From Pirellulales bacterium (GTDB lineage: Bacteria > Planctomycetota > Planctomycetia > Pirellulales > Thermoguttaceae), in NCBI GenBank assembly GCA_016931995.1, contig JAFGDS010000078.1, positions 1 to 35,096 on the forward strand: a stretch of DNA of 35,096 bases. Reading direction: 5' to 3'. The notes below the pieces were generated by a model, which did no database searches, was not told where the DNA came from, and was given only the letters and a program-made list of their open reading frames with translations. Numbering within the stretch: position 1 is the stretch's first letter; every line of letters begins with the position of its first letter. Shown here piece by piece: positions 8,297-15,393 of the stretch. Made by a program: the position numbers and the translations under genes.

Positions 8297-8324
8297 TTGA
8301 CCGAGGGTACGGGCTGGATAGAAT
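8297..8324 (+). promoter_or_regulatory. candidate sigma-70 promoter for the Cys-rich gene pair
   Basis: TTGACC (8297-8302) and TAGAAT (8319-8324) are separated by 16 bp, each one mismatch from consensus. It lies about 50 bp upstream of the start at 8375. It is divergent from the holA promoter in the same 217-bp spacer. Confidence 0.5.
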
Positions 8325-8374
8325 TCAGTGCTCTTGTCCGCCGTCGGTGGGCAAACCCAACCGCGAGGCCGGCC

Positions 8375-8830
8375 ATGCGATCCGTTCGAGGAACAGCCGT
8401 TGTGCTCGTGTTGCTCGGGCAGTTGGCCCTGTTGGCCGGCGGGGCGATGGCTTCCACGTGCGCCTGTTGCGCGACGCCGTCGGTTGTGCCCGTCGCAGAG
8501 CCCGCCGAGGATGCGTCCACGTGCCCTTGTTGTCGATCGCAACGAGCGGCCGTCCATCACGGCGACATTCGCCCCGCGGCGTGTCCATGCGGCTGCGACG
8601 GCTTCGGGCTTTGCCAGTGCCGGCGTCTGCCGGGCCGCGGGGACGAGCCGGCCCTGCCCGCCGTCACGCCGCCCCGATGGCAGTGGGCGCCCCTTGATGC
8701 GCCTGGCGCCGACGCGGCACGGCCTATTGGGTTGCCCGATTTTGAATCCTTCGCAGACACGGCTTCCCCCGTGCCTTTGCTGGGTACTTCCTGTCGGCTT
8801 CACAGCCGGTATTGCGTCTGGCTGGATTGA
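8375..8830 (+). CDS. exported cysteine-rich protein
   Basis: This 151-residue protein has a signal peptide (MRSVRGTAVVLVLLGQLALLAGGAMAS, hydrophobic core residues 8-22, likely cleaved at AMA). The mature N-terminal half has clustered cysteines: STCACCATP, STCPCCRSQ and CPCGCDGFGLCQC. The C-terminal half is Pro/Ala-rich with two more Cys. The paired CxCC units suggest metal or redox chemistry outside the cytoplasm. I do not recognise a family. The frame stays open upstream to 8225, but the signal peptide fixes the start at 8375. It is followed after 64 bp by a still more Cys-rich exported protein on the same strand. Confidence 0.68.
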   Translation: MRSVRGTAVVLVLLGQLALLAGGAMASTCACCATPSVVPVAEPAEDASTCPCCRSQRAAVHHGDIRPAACPCGCDGFGLCQCRRLPGRGDEPALPAVTPPRWQWAPLDAPGADAARPIGLPDFESFADTASPVPLLGTSCRLHSRYCVWLD

Positions 8831-8894
8831 ATCGCGGCCGCGGCGCGTTCGTTATGGAAGTACTCGTTTTGAGATCCTTTCGAGGAGATATCCC

Positions 8895-9173
8895 ATGTTT
8901 GCCGTTGTTCTGGGCCTCACGATGGCCCTGTTCCCCGTGGTCGGCGACGCGCCGAAGGCGTGTTGCGACTGTTGCGGACCGGTGTGCGAATGCTCGCCGT
9001 GCACGTGCGCGGCGGCCGAGGCCACGTGTTGCGAAAGCGGCGCGGCCACTGCGGCATGTTGCTGTGGCCCTGCGTGCGGCTGCGAGTCGTGCGCGTGCGA
9101 CGAAGGCTGCGCGTGCTGCGCCGGCGGTCCTTGCACCTGCCAGCGCGGCTGCCAATGCGCGTGCTGCCGCTGA
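8895..9173 (+). CDS. exported metallothionein-like cysteine-rich protein
   Basis: This 92-residue protein has 26 cysteines (28 percent) after a short hydrophobic leader (FAVVLGLTMALFPVVGDAP). The cysteines come as CC, CxC and CCC groups (ACCDCCGPVCECSPCTC, then ACCCGPACGCESCAC, then GCACCAGGPCTC, then GCQCACC). This pattern is like metallothioneins, but no known bacterial family (SmtA type) is matched and the leader suggests export. No His clusters are present. The start is supported by GAGGAGAT at 8882-8889, 5 nt before the ATG. An 11-bp hairpin lies 13 nt after the stop. Metal binding is inferred from composition only. Confidence 0.75.
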   Translation: MFAVVLGLTMALFPVVGDAPKACCDCCGPVCECSPCTCAAAEATCCESGAATAACCCGPACGCESCACDEGCACCAGGPCTCQRGCQCACCR

Positions 9174-9186
9174 CCGTAGACGTTTG

Positions 9187-9212
9187 ACGCGAGGCGCAAA
9201 CGCGCCTCGCGT
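9187..9212 (+). terminator. hairpin terminator-like element
   Basis: ACGCGAGGCGC (9187-9197) and GCGCCTCGCGT (9202-9212) form a perfect 11-bp stem with an AAAC loop, 13 nt after the stop of the Cys-rich gene. No U-tract follows, so it may work with Rho or as an mRNA 3' stabiliser. Confidence 0.55.
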
Positions 9213-9274
9213 TGAATGAACCCCAAAGGGCTCCCCGCCGATCTCGGCGCGGGGGCCCTGTTGTTTGTACCTGG

Positions 9275-9348
9275 GTGCCATGTCCACGCTTGCGTGGACA
9301 TGCGCTGCCAAGATCGTTCACATGTCCACGCAAGCGTGGACATGGCAC
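9275..9348. repeat. GTGCCATG palindromic repeat, full copy
   Basis: This 74-bp palindrome runs from GTGCCATGTCC to GGACATGGCAC. Each half is itself a hairpin: CATGTCCACGC/GCGTGGACATG with TT or AA in the centre. It can therefore fold as two small hairpins or one long one. It sits between convergent genes, 9 bp from the stop of the subtilase gene. Other copies: 16743-16820 and a half copy at 2419-2446. Confidence 0.85.
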
Positions 9349-9356
9349 TCTGCGCG

Positions 9357-12125
9357 TTAGCTGTTGAGCAGATCCAGCACGTAGTCGAGCGTGTTGGTTT
9401 CGCGGGTGCATCGGGCGCCGTTGACGATTTGGGCCCGAACGCCCTCGAATCCGTAGATCTCGGCGGTGGTCGTCTCGCCCAGGAGACGCAGCAGGGCCGC
9501 GGCCGCTTCCAGCCGGGTGGTGCGGCCGCTGGCGACGATTTGGGCGGTGTCGCGGCCTCCGGCGGTAGCCTCGACGGCCAGATGCTCGAAGTACTTCGCC
9601 CGGTTGTCGAACCCTTGCCCGCGCAAGCGGCCCTCGCCGACGCCCAGCGCGAGCGCATCGTTGCCGGCCGAGTCGAGCATTCGCGCGACGTCGCGACCGC
9701 CGTCCAGTGCGTAGGCCCAGACCTCTTCGAACGAATCGACGCGGAAGGAGAATCCGCCGCCTTCGAGCGTGGTGTATTGGGGCGCGGCCACGAGCACGTC
9801 GTCGCCGGGCGTGTCGCGAACGTACGCCCGGTCGCGTCCGCCGGCGCCGGCGCTGGCCCGGACGGTGTGGAATCCTTCGGCCCGCAAGTAGAGGCTTGCA
9901 TTGTACAGCTTGGCATAGGCGGTGGTGACCACGAAGACGTCGTTTCCGGCGGAGTCGTGGAATTGGGCGACGTCGTTTCCGCCCGCGGTGGCCACGGCGT
10001 AGACCTTCTCAAAACCCTCGGCGCGGTTGGAGAACCCCAAACCGATGAACGTGGCCCACGCCGGCGCCGCCGTGAACGCGTCGTCGCCGGCCGAGTCGTA
10101 AAACACCGCGGTATCGGCCCCGGCGCCGCCCTGGACGGTGTGAGCCTCGATGTTTTTCGTGTTCACTTGGTATCCGCTGCCGCGGAGCCGGGCGCTGGTC
10201 GCGCGAACGGCGGCCGATTCGGCGGCGGCCGTGCCCACCAGCGTGGCCCGATCGGCCCCGCCCCGGCCGTCGATCTGGACGTTGCCCACGGCCGCGGCGT
10301 CGAACGAATACGCGGCGCCGTTGACGTTGATTTGATGGGTTTTTCCCGCGGCGAAGTGGAAGACGTCGTCGCCGGCGGTGCCGCGAACGTAGACCACGGC
10401 GCCGATTTGCGAGACGAGGTTGGTCACGCGGAAATCGACCTGGCCGCTTGTTCCGCGTCCGGTGTACACCGCGCGGACGAGGATCTGGTCGCCCGCCGCG
10501 ACGCGGACGTCGACTCGCCCGCTGCCGCCGTCCTCGCCCAACAATCGGTTTTGTGCGTCGTAGACCTCGAACCGCGCGTTGCCGGCGTCTTTGCCGGCGA
10601 ACGCCTCGACGGTGAGGATGCCGGTTTGCGACGCGGTCAGGGAGAACCACGATCCGGCGGCGGCCGCCCGCGCGGCGAACGTGGCCTGATCGACCTTTCC
10701 CCAGGCGACGGTTTCGGGTCCCGCGGCCTTGAGTTCGGCGGTAACGGTGTAATTACCGATGCCGGCCGAGGTTCCCAACGCGATCGAATAAGTACGGCCA
10801 GCCACGACGTCGAGCATGGCGACGCCGTCTTGGATCGTCAGTCCGGCGCCCCCGCCCGCCTGCCACGCGGCGTCCATCGCGTGCGTGCCTTCGACGGCGA
10901 AGGACACGACGCCGGTGCGTCCGGCCGTGAAGCGGAACCAATCCTGATCGCCGAGCCGCTCGATCGAGCCGGAGACGGCGCACGTATCGGTGATTGTGCC
11001 CAGCGCATGCGCCGAGGCGGCGGTCGAGCCGAAGTCGTCGGCCGGCATGATCGCGTCGATGGCCCGGGCGAGGTTGAGCCGGTAGTAGCTCTGCCCGGTG
11101 ACGGAATCGAAGACCGTGTCGGCCGTCTGGCACATCAAATCGTAAAGCCGCGCCGGCAGGACGTTGGAGACGCCGACGAACTCGTAGGCCTCGCGCAACA
11201 GCACGCTGGCCGCGGCCACGTAGGGCGCGGCCATGCTCGTGCCGGAGTACTTGGCGAAGTCGTCGTCCAGGCCGTTTTTGTTTCCCAACGCGTCGGGCAC
11301 GGTGCTCGTGATACCGCGGCCCGGCGCGGCGATCACCCGCGCGTCGCGCTGCGAATAGTAACTAAGCTGCCCGCTCGGATCGACCGAGGCGACCGGCACG
11401 ACGTGGGGGCTGGCCGCGGGATAGGCCAGGCCCGGCGCGTTGTAACTGGTGAAGCTGTTGCCCGCCGCCACCGCGACGAAGATCCCGTCGGCCTCGAGTT
11501 GGGCGAACTCCTCCTCGAGCGTGGCCCAATTGGGCGGCGCGGAGCCGTTCCACGCGACGCCCAAGGAGAGGTTGACCGTGGTGATGGGGTTGGCGAAGTC
11601 ATTGCGGTGGTCGTGGACCCAGCGCAGGGCCTCTTCGACCCGCGCGAGACTGCTTTGTCCGTTGCTGTCGAACACCTTCAGCGCGACCAGATCGACGCCC
11701 GGCGCGACGCCCGCATGCGTCGGATCCGCGCTGGCGATGATGCCGGCGACGTGGGTGCCGTGCGAGGCCCGGGCGCTGTCGTCGTCGGGGTCGGCGTCGC
11801 GGTCGCCGAAGTCGTATCCGCCGACGACGCGGTAATCGGCGCCCAACCCGCCGCCCAGCGCGACGTGTTCGTAGGCAATGCCCGTGTCGATCACGACGAC
11901 CGTCTGTCCGGCTCCGGAGAATCCGTAGTCGGTTCGGACCGAAGTCAATCCGGTCAGCTCGTCGACGCCCACCAACGACACCTCGACGTCGTCGAGCGAG
12001 GTCCCCTCAACCACGTAGTCCAGGGCGAGTTCGTCGAGCCCGTCGGCCGACATGAGCAGCCGCGGCTCGACCGATTCAACCCGGGTCGCGCGCAGCGCGC
12101 GACGCCCGCGTCGTGATCGCGACAT
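9357..12125 (-). CDS. secreted subtilisin-family (S8) serine peptidase with 47-residue repeats
   Basis: This large extracellular protease has 922 residues. The N-terminus has no ordinary signal peptide but a basic stretch and VEPRLLMSADG at 19-29, matching the planctomycete LEPR-XLL export/anchoring motif. The S8 domain spans about 60-360 with Asp80 (VVVIDTG), His122 (SHGTHVAG), oxyanion Asn223 (AAGNS) and Ser297 (SGTSMAAP). A PPC-like beta domain follows at about 361-467 (GDQDWFRFTAG), with a second similar module to about 570. The C-terminus carries five units spaced exactly 47 residues from about residue 670, each with a DSAGND-like and an RAEGFE-like motif. ATG 12125 was preferred to 12134 because GAGGAG (12140-12135) sits 9 nt before it and directly abuts the other. 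Confidence 0.93.
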   Translation of the reverse strand: MSRSRRGRRALRATRVESVEPRLLMSADGLDELALDYVVEGTSLDDVEVSLVGVDELTGLTSVRTDYGFSGAGQTVVVIDTGIAYEHVALGGGLGADYRVVGGYDFGDRDADPDDDSARASHGTHVAGIIASADPTHAGVAPGVDLVALKVFDSNGQSSLARVEEALRWVHDHRNDFANPITTVNLSLGVAWNGSAPPNWATLEEEFAQLEADGIFVAVAAGNSFTSYNAPGLAYPAASPHVVPVASVDPSGQLSYYSQRDARVIAAPGRGITSTVPDALGNKNGLDDDFAKYSGTSMAAPYVAAASVLLREAYEFVGVSNVLPARLYDLMCQTADTVFDSVTGQSYYRLNLARAIDAIMPADDFGSTAASAHALGTITDTCAVSGSIERLGDQDWFRFTAGRTGVVSFAVEGTHAMDAAWQAGGGAGLTIQDGVAMLDVVAGRTYSIALGTSAGIGNYTVTAELKAAGPETVAWGKVDQATFAARAAAAGSWFSLTASQTGILTVEAFAGKDAGNARFEVYDAQNRLLGEDGGSGRVDVRVAAGDQILVRAVYTGRGTSGQVDFRVTNLVSQIGAVVYVRGTAGDDVFHFAAGKTHQINVNGAAYSFDAAAVGNVQIDGRGGADRATLVGTAAAESAAVRATSARLRGSGYQVNTKNIEAHTVQGGAGADTAVFYDSAGDDAFTAAPAWATFIGLGFSNRAEGFEKVYAVATAGGNDVAQFHDSAGNDVFVVTTAYAKLYNASLYLRAEGFHTVRASAGAGGRDRAYVRDTPGDDVLVAAPQYTTLEGGGFSFRVDSFEEVWAYALDGGRDVARMLDSAGNDALALGVGEGRLRGQGFDNRAKYFEHLAVEATAGGRDTAQIVASGRTTRLEAAAALLRLLGETTTAEIYGFEGVRAQIVNGARCTRETNTLDYVLDLLNS

Positions 12126-12804
12126 GGGATCCATCTCCTCGATCGGGTCAGGCGGACGACGAAGGGAAGCCGCCGCCAGCGTCCGGCGATGGGCCGGAAT
12201 GCGGAAAAGGTTTGTCCCGGCGCATCCTTCGCCGGAATTCAGAACAAAAAAGAATAGGTCACGCTCCGCGAGGAGAATCGCGCCGCGCGCTCACGGCGCC
12301 GGCGGAATCGACTTGGGCAGGTCGTTACAATCAGGTAGCCCCGCCGAACAGTCCCCTCCATTGGACTTCACGCGCCCCAATCGCAACGCCGCCCGTGGCG
12401 AAAGGGCAACGCGTTGCCTTGGGGCAACCTGACGACGGTACGCAGTGGACCAGAAAACGGATCGCGCGAAAAACCCAGTCCGGCCCGTTTGCACGAACCT
12501 CGGCCGTGGGGGAAATCGCGCCGACGGATGCCCTCCCTTTGCGCAGACAGCCCAGATTGCACGGCGTTTCTATTGCTCGCCGAAACGCCCGGAGGCACGG
12601 AGGAAACTGCGGAAGCAAAGGGGCGAGAGGCGGGAATCGGGACTCGGGGATTGGGGATCAAACGGCTATTCGCTTCCCGATGGCCGCTTGCGGCTTCGCG
12701 GCCCAGAACGTCAATTCGGACGCCGTGGCGGACGCGCTCCCCCTATCTCATCCGCGTCCATCCGCGTCCATCCGCGGTCCCTTCCCTCCCGTCCTTTCGA
12801 TCCT
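12126..12804. other. gene-free spacer with repeats
   Basis: Frames here are open only because of high GC and match nothing I know. The spacer holds a GGCAACGCGTTGCC palindrome (12407-12420), a GCCGCTTGCGGCTTCGC repeat copy (12683-12699) and a run of CATCCGCGTC units (about 12749-12778), the same repeat type as at 25224-25292. It contains the 5' leader of the subtilase gene on its left. Confidence 0.6.
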
Positions 12805-13728
12805 TCACCGCACCGCCAGCGGCTCGTCGTTGACCGGCTCGTCCTTGGCCGGCTCCGGCTTGGCCGCGGGGCGATCGAAGACGCTCGCCACGCCCACCGC
12901 GTCGCACCGCGTGCAATCGAGACACCGGATGCAGCGCAGGTCGCTGGCCCGATCGCGCGGAGAGCCGCCGTACCGGCACAGCGACCGGCACGCCCCGCAC
13001 TCGTTGCAGTCGTCCTTGCGAACGCGGACGTAGAAGAATGAAACGGCGTTCGACAGACTGTACATCGCCCCCAACGGGCAGAGCACCGCGCACCACGGAC
13101 GCCACGTGAAGAGCATGGCCATCAGAAGCACGCCGAGGATCGAAAGCTTCACGGTCGAGGGCCAGGCGATCGGCCCGCCGGCCATCGCCTGCTGGGCCAC
13201 CATCGGCACCGCCCCCTCGATCGCGCCGGCCGGACACAAGCTGCAAAAGAACCACGGGCTGCCCTCGCCCAACCAGTACGGCACGACGAGCACGAGACCC
13301 ACCAGCACCACGTACCGAAAATAACCCGTCCAGCCGGGCAGGGTGAACTTCGGCGTCGGGATCCGGCCGATCAGGTCTTGCAGAAACCCGAACGGGCAAA
13401 TCCACCCGCAGATGAACGCCCCCAAAAGCGCCCCCGTCGCCGCCAACACGCCCAACGCCACGAAGGGGTACATGTGCAGCGCGCCGAAATGCGCCAACAC
13501 GCCAATCGGGCAGGCAAACAAGGCGTACGGACACGAGTGGCAGTGGAACACGGGCGAGCATATCCCGTGCATCCGCAGCATCAACGGATCCAGCCAGATC
13601 GCGAGAAACGCCACCTGAACCCAAATCCGTTTCGCCGCCAGACGCGGCGCCCACGACAGCGATTTCTTGCGGATGGCGGACAACGGCGGGAAGACCTCTT
13701 CTCGGGAAGCCGCTCGCGGCTTCGCCAC
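12805..13728 (-). CDS. NapH/CcoG-like polyferredoxin membrane protein
   Basis: This 307-residue electron-transfer membrane protein has four to five hydrophobic segments and cysteine clusters on both sides. CSPVFHCHSCPYALFACPIG (about 58-77) and CGWICPFGFLQDLIG (about 109-123) are typical of the NapH/NosR/RdxA family, with CSLCPAGAIEG and CAVLCPLGAMYSL further on. Two C-terminal ferredoxin-type [4Fe-4S] motifs follow: CNECGACRSLC, then CIRCLDCTRC. The family moves electrons between the quinone pool and periplasmic or cytoplasmic partners; the partner is unknown here. The start is uncertain: GTG at 13728 begins inside a GAAGCCGC-type repeat, so the first 12 residues (MAKPRAASREEV) may be repeat-derived or not translated; a TTG at 13683 is an alternative. 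Confidence 0.88.
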   Translation of the reverse strand: MAKPRAASREEVFPPLSAIRKKSLSWAPRLAAKRIWVQVAFLAIWLDPLMLRMHGICSPVFHCHSCPYALFACPIGVLAHFGALHMYPFVALGVLAATGALLGAFICGWICPFGFLQDLIGRIPTPKFTLPGWTGYFRYVVLVGLVLVVPYWLGEGSPWFFCSLCPAGAIEGAVPMVAQQAMAGGPIAWPSTVKLSILGVLLMAMLFTWRPWCAVLCPLGAMYSLSNAVSFFYVRVRKDDCNECGACRSLCRYGGSPRDRASDLRCIRCLDCTRCDAVGVASVFDRPAAKPEPAKDEPVNDEPLAVR

Positions 13729-13820
13729 GCATAAAAACCGACGCGAACTCTCTCGAAAACCTACAAACGTGTGAAGCCGGCTAGCGGAGTTGGAGCATAT
13801 CCCGGAACCCGGGCAACACC

Positions 13821-13892
13821 GTCATGCCGAGCGAAGCGAAGCATCTGGACTCCTTCAACGCCAACGAGATCCTTCGCTGCGCTCAGGATGAC
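13821..13892. repeat. 72-bp palindromic repeat, copy 2
   Basis: This copy starts GTCATGCCGAGCGAAGCGAA and ends CTTCGCTGCGCTCAGGATGAC, in the opposite orientation to copies 1 and 4. A TCCCGGAACCC flank lies just upstream (about 13800). It occupies the 264-bp spacer 13729-13992, where I see no gene. Confidence 0.88.
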
Positions 13893-13992
13893 GCGCGATT
13901 GGGATGGAATTTTCGACAGCCTCTCAGTGTGATGTCAACGAGCGGAGTGGTTCTCTGGCCATGGCCACCATGGCCCGGGGGGGCTAGTGCGT

Positions 13993-14421
13993 TCACGTAG
14001 GGCACAATGACGGCGGCTCGCCCGTGTACGTCCGCTTGAGTTCGCCCGACTCGAGCCGGGCCAGCCCGCCGACGGTCACGTCGCGGACCAGGCGCATCTC
14101 TGGCTCCTGAATGCCGACGAGGATGATCTGCTTGATCTTGCGGAGCTCGGGCGGCAGCGCCGGCGGTCCAAACGCGCCCGGCGGGCCAAAATCCGAAGGC
14201 TCCCCGAAGCCCGGCGGCCCCCCGAACTCGTCCGCCCCCGGCGGCCCGCCCATGTCCTCCGGCGGCACGTCGGGCGGCATCTCCGGCGGCATCACGTCGA
14301 TCTCGATCTCTTGCTCCTCGAGCACCTCCCGCCGATGATACCCCACCCCATAGGCCAGCGAGGCAATCCCCACCGCCAACAGCACCACCGGCAACAACCC
14401 CCGCTGGAGAATCCGTCTCAT
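13993..14421 (-). CDS. small membrane-anchored Pro/Gly-rich protein
   Basis: This 142-residue protein has one N-terminal hydrophobic segment (residues 8-26, GLLPVVLLAVGIASLAYGV). An acidic stretch (EVLEEQEIEIDVMPPEMPPD) and a Pro/Gly-rich region (about 48-92, GGPPG and FGPPG units) follow. The C-terminal piece of about 45 residues (IKQIILVGIQEPEMRLVRDV) looks folded. Function unknown. Codon use and GC match the neighbours. It stands alone, 86 bp downstream of the tRNA-Sec gene on the same strand. Confidence 0.65.
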   Translation of the reverse strand: MRRILQRGLLPVVLLAVGIASLAYGVGYHRREVLEEQEIEIDVMPPEMPPDVPPEDMGGPPGADEFGGPPGFGEPSDFGPPGAFGPPALPPELRKIKQIILVGIQEPEMRLVRDVTVGGLARLESGELKRTYTGEPPSLCPT

Positions 14422-14506
14422 GCCTCCTCACTCCCGTTCCGGCCTCAAAAGCCCCCTCCGCACCGCGGCTCGCCTCCCGCATCCGCCCACGTCACCAACA
14501 AAAAAA

Positions 14507-14602
14507 TGGCGGAGGCGAATGGGAATTGAACCCACCCGGGATCGTTTCGGACCCCACACTGGTTTTGAAGACCAGGGGCGCCACCAGGCACCAGTCGCCT
14601 CC
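14507..14602 (-). tRNA. selC: tRNA-Sec (UCA anticodon)
   Basis: The minus strand folds as a bacterial selenocysteine tRNA of 96 nt with encoded CCA. It has an 8-bp acceptor stem (GGAGGCGA with TCGCCTCC, then G-CCA) and a 6-bp D stem (GGTGCC/GGCGCC) with a 4-nt TGGT loop. The 5-bp anticodon stem (CTGGT/ACCAG) carries the loop CTTCAAA, so the anticodon is UCA. A long variable arm and a 5-bp T stem (GTGGG/CCCAT) follow. The 8+5 acceptor/T geometry and 6-bp D stem are diagnostic and exclude serine tRNA. It lets the cell insert selenocysteine at UGA, with SelA, SelB and SelD, none of which is in this window. A possible -10 (TATACT at 14681-14676) lies about 75 nt upstream. Confidence 0.95.
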
Positions 14603-14816
14603 GCATAAGTCCTCATCGGGATGTTGGGTTGCGGAGCTTGCGTCCCGCGGGGCGGGACAAAGGCGCGATTGCCTCAGTATACCCGGACGGGAGGACCGTG
14701 GTCGAGGCTTCCGGCCGGCACGTGCCTCCCGAGAGGGGCTTTGCGGGGCGGACGTCGCGACGGCGACCGGGACCGCTCGTGGCACTGTACCGTTCCCTGG
14801 GTCCATCCACGGCGTC

Positions 14817-15312
14817 GAAGGGGTCGGGACCAATCCTGTTCGGCACGGGATTTGCGCATCGGTACGTACCCCGCGCAAGCGGTATTGCGCGATTGTTTGG
14901 GGCGCACATAATGGGCGGGCATGGCAGGCAGGAAGCGGGAGGACGTGCGCGAAGAGGACGTGACGGGCTTGAAGTATTTCGACAAGCTCGCGCCGCTTTT
15001 GGCGCGTCTGCGCGAGGTGGGCTGTCAACGCGACAAGGCCGGCAACCGCACGCTGCATTTCGACCAGTGACGAGTTGCTCGCCCACCTGGCGAAGCTCAA
15101 GGAACAGGCCGCGTGATCCACCCGACGCCCCGGCGCGCGCCGTCGCGTCGGAGGCCGATCGCCGCCGCGCGGTGGTTGCGATCAACCTGCCGCCCCGTCG
15201 CCCCCTCCACCGCCGATTCGTCCCGCACCCTCCCACCCCGCCGCATCACCCGCCCCCCAACCCCGCCCGTGCAACAATCGAGCCGAACAGGATTGGGTCA
15301 GGTCCCTTTTCG
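14817..15312. mobile_element. internally deleted insertion sequence (MITE-like)
   Basis: A perfect 15-bp inverted repeat, CCAATCCTGTTCGGC at 14830-14844 and its complement at 15282-15296, is extended outward by imperfect similarity (CGAAGGGGTC on the left, GGTCCCTTTTCG on the right). Between the ends lies a transposase with only its first and last parts. The element of about 500 bp has no functional transposase and could only move if an intact relative supplies it in trans. Target-site duplications were not identified. Confidence 0.65.
14921..15116 (+). pseudogene. remnant of an IS transposase
   Basis: The frame from 14921 gives 49 residues (REEDVTGLKYFDKLAPLLAR, then LREVGCQRDKAGNRTLHFDQ) like the N-terminus of IS4-type transposases common in planctomycetes. 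It stops at TGA 15068-15070. In the next frame, from 15063, TSDELLAHLAKLKEQAA runs to a stop at 15114-15116 and looks like a transposase C-terminus. The catalytic DDE core, roughly 1 kb, is missing. The family assignment is from memory of similar sequences. Confidence 0.6.
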
Positions 15313-15333
15313 CTCTGCTCCATCCTACATTTT

Positions 15334-15362
15334 GCGGCTCGGCGGGAGTCTCGCCCTCCCGG
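15334..15362. repeat. GGCTCGGCGGGAG repeat, short copy
   Basis: This 29-bp sequence is identical at 28 of 29 positions to 16700-16728, which is one arm of an 80-bp palindrome. It lies just downstream of the fliA-like gene's stop and beside the deleted insertion sequence. Confidence 0.75.
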
Positions 15363-15393
15363 CAGCGGCCCACGCGGCGGCTTCGTCGGCCGG

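Noticed and set aside
9216-12116. A 966-residue open frame on the plus strand opposite the subtilase
   Set aside because: It is the antisense shadow of a GC-rich gene. The subtilase on the minus strand has a full catalytic triad, and the plus-strand product is low-complexity with no recognisable domain.
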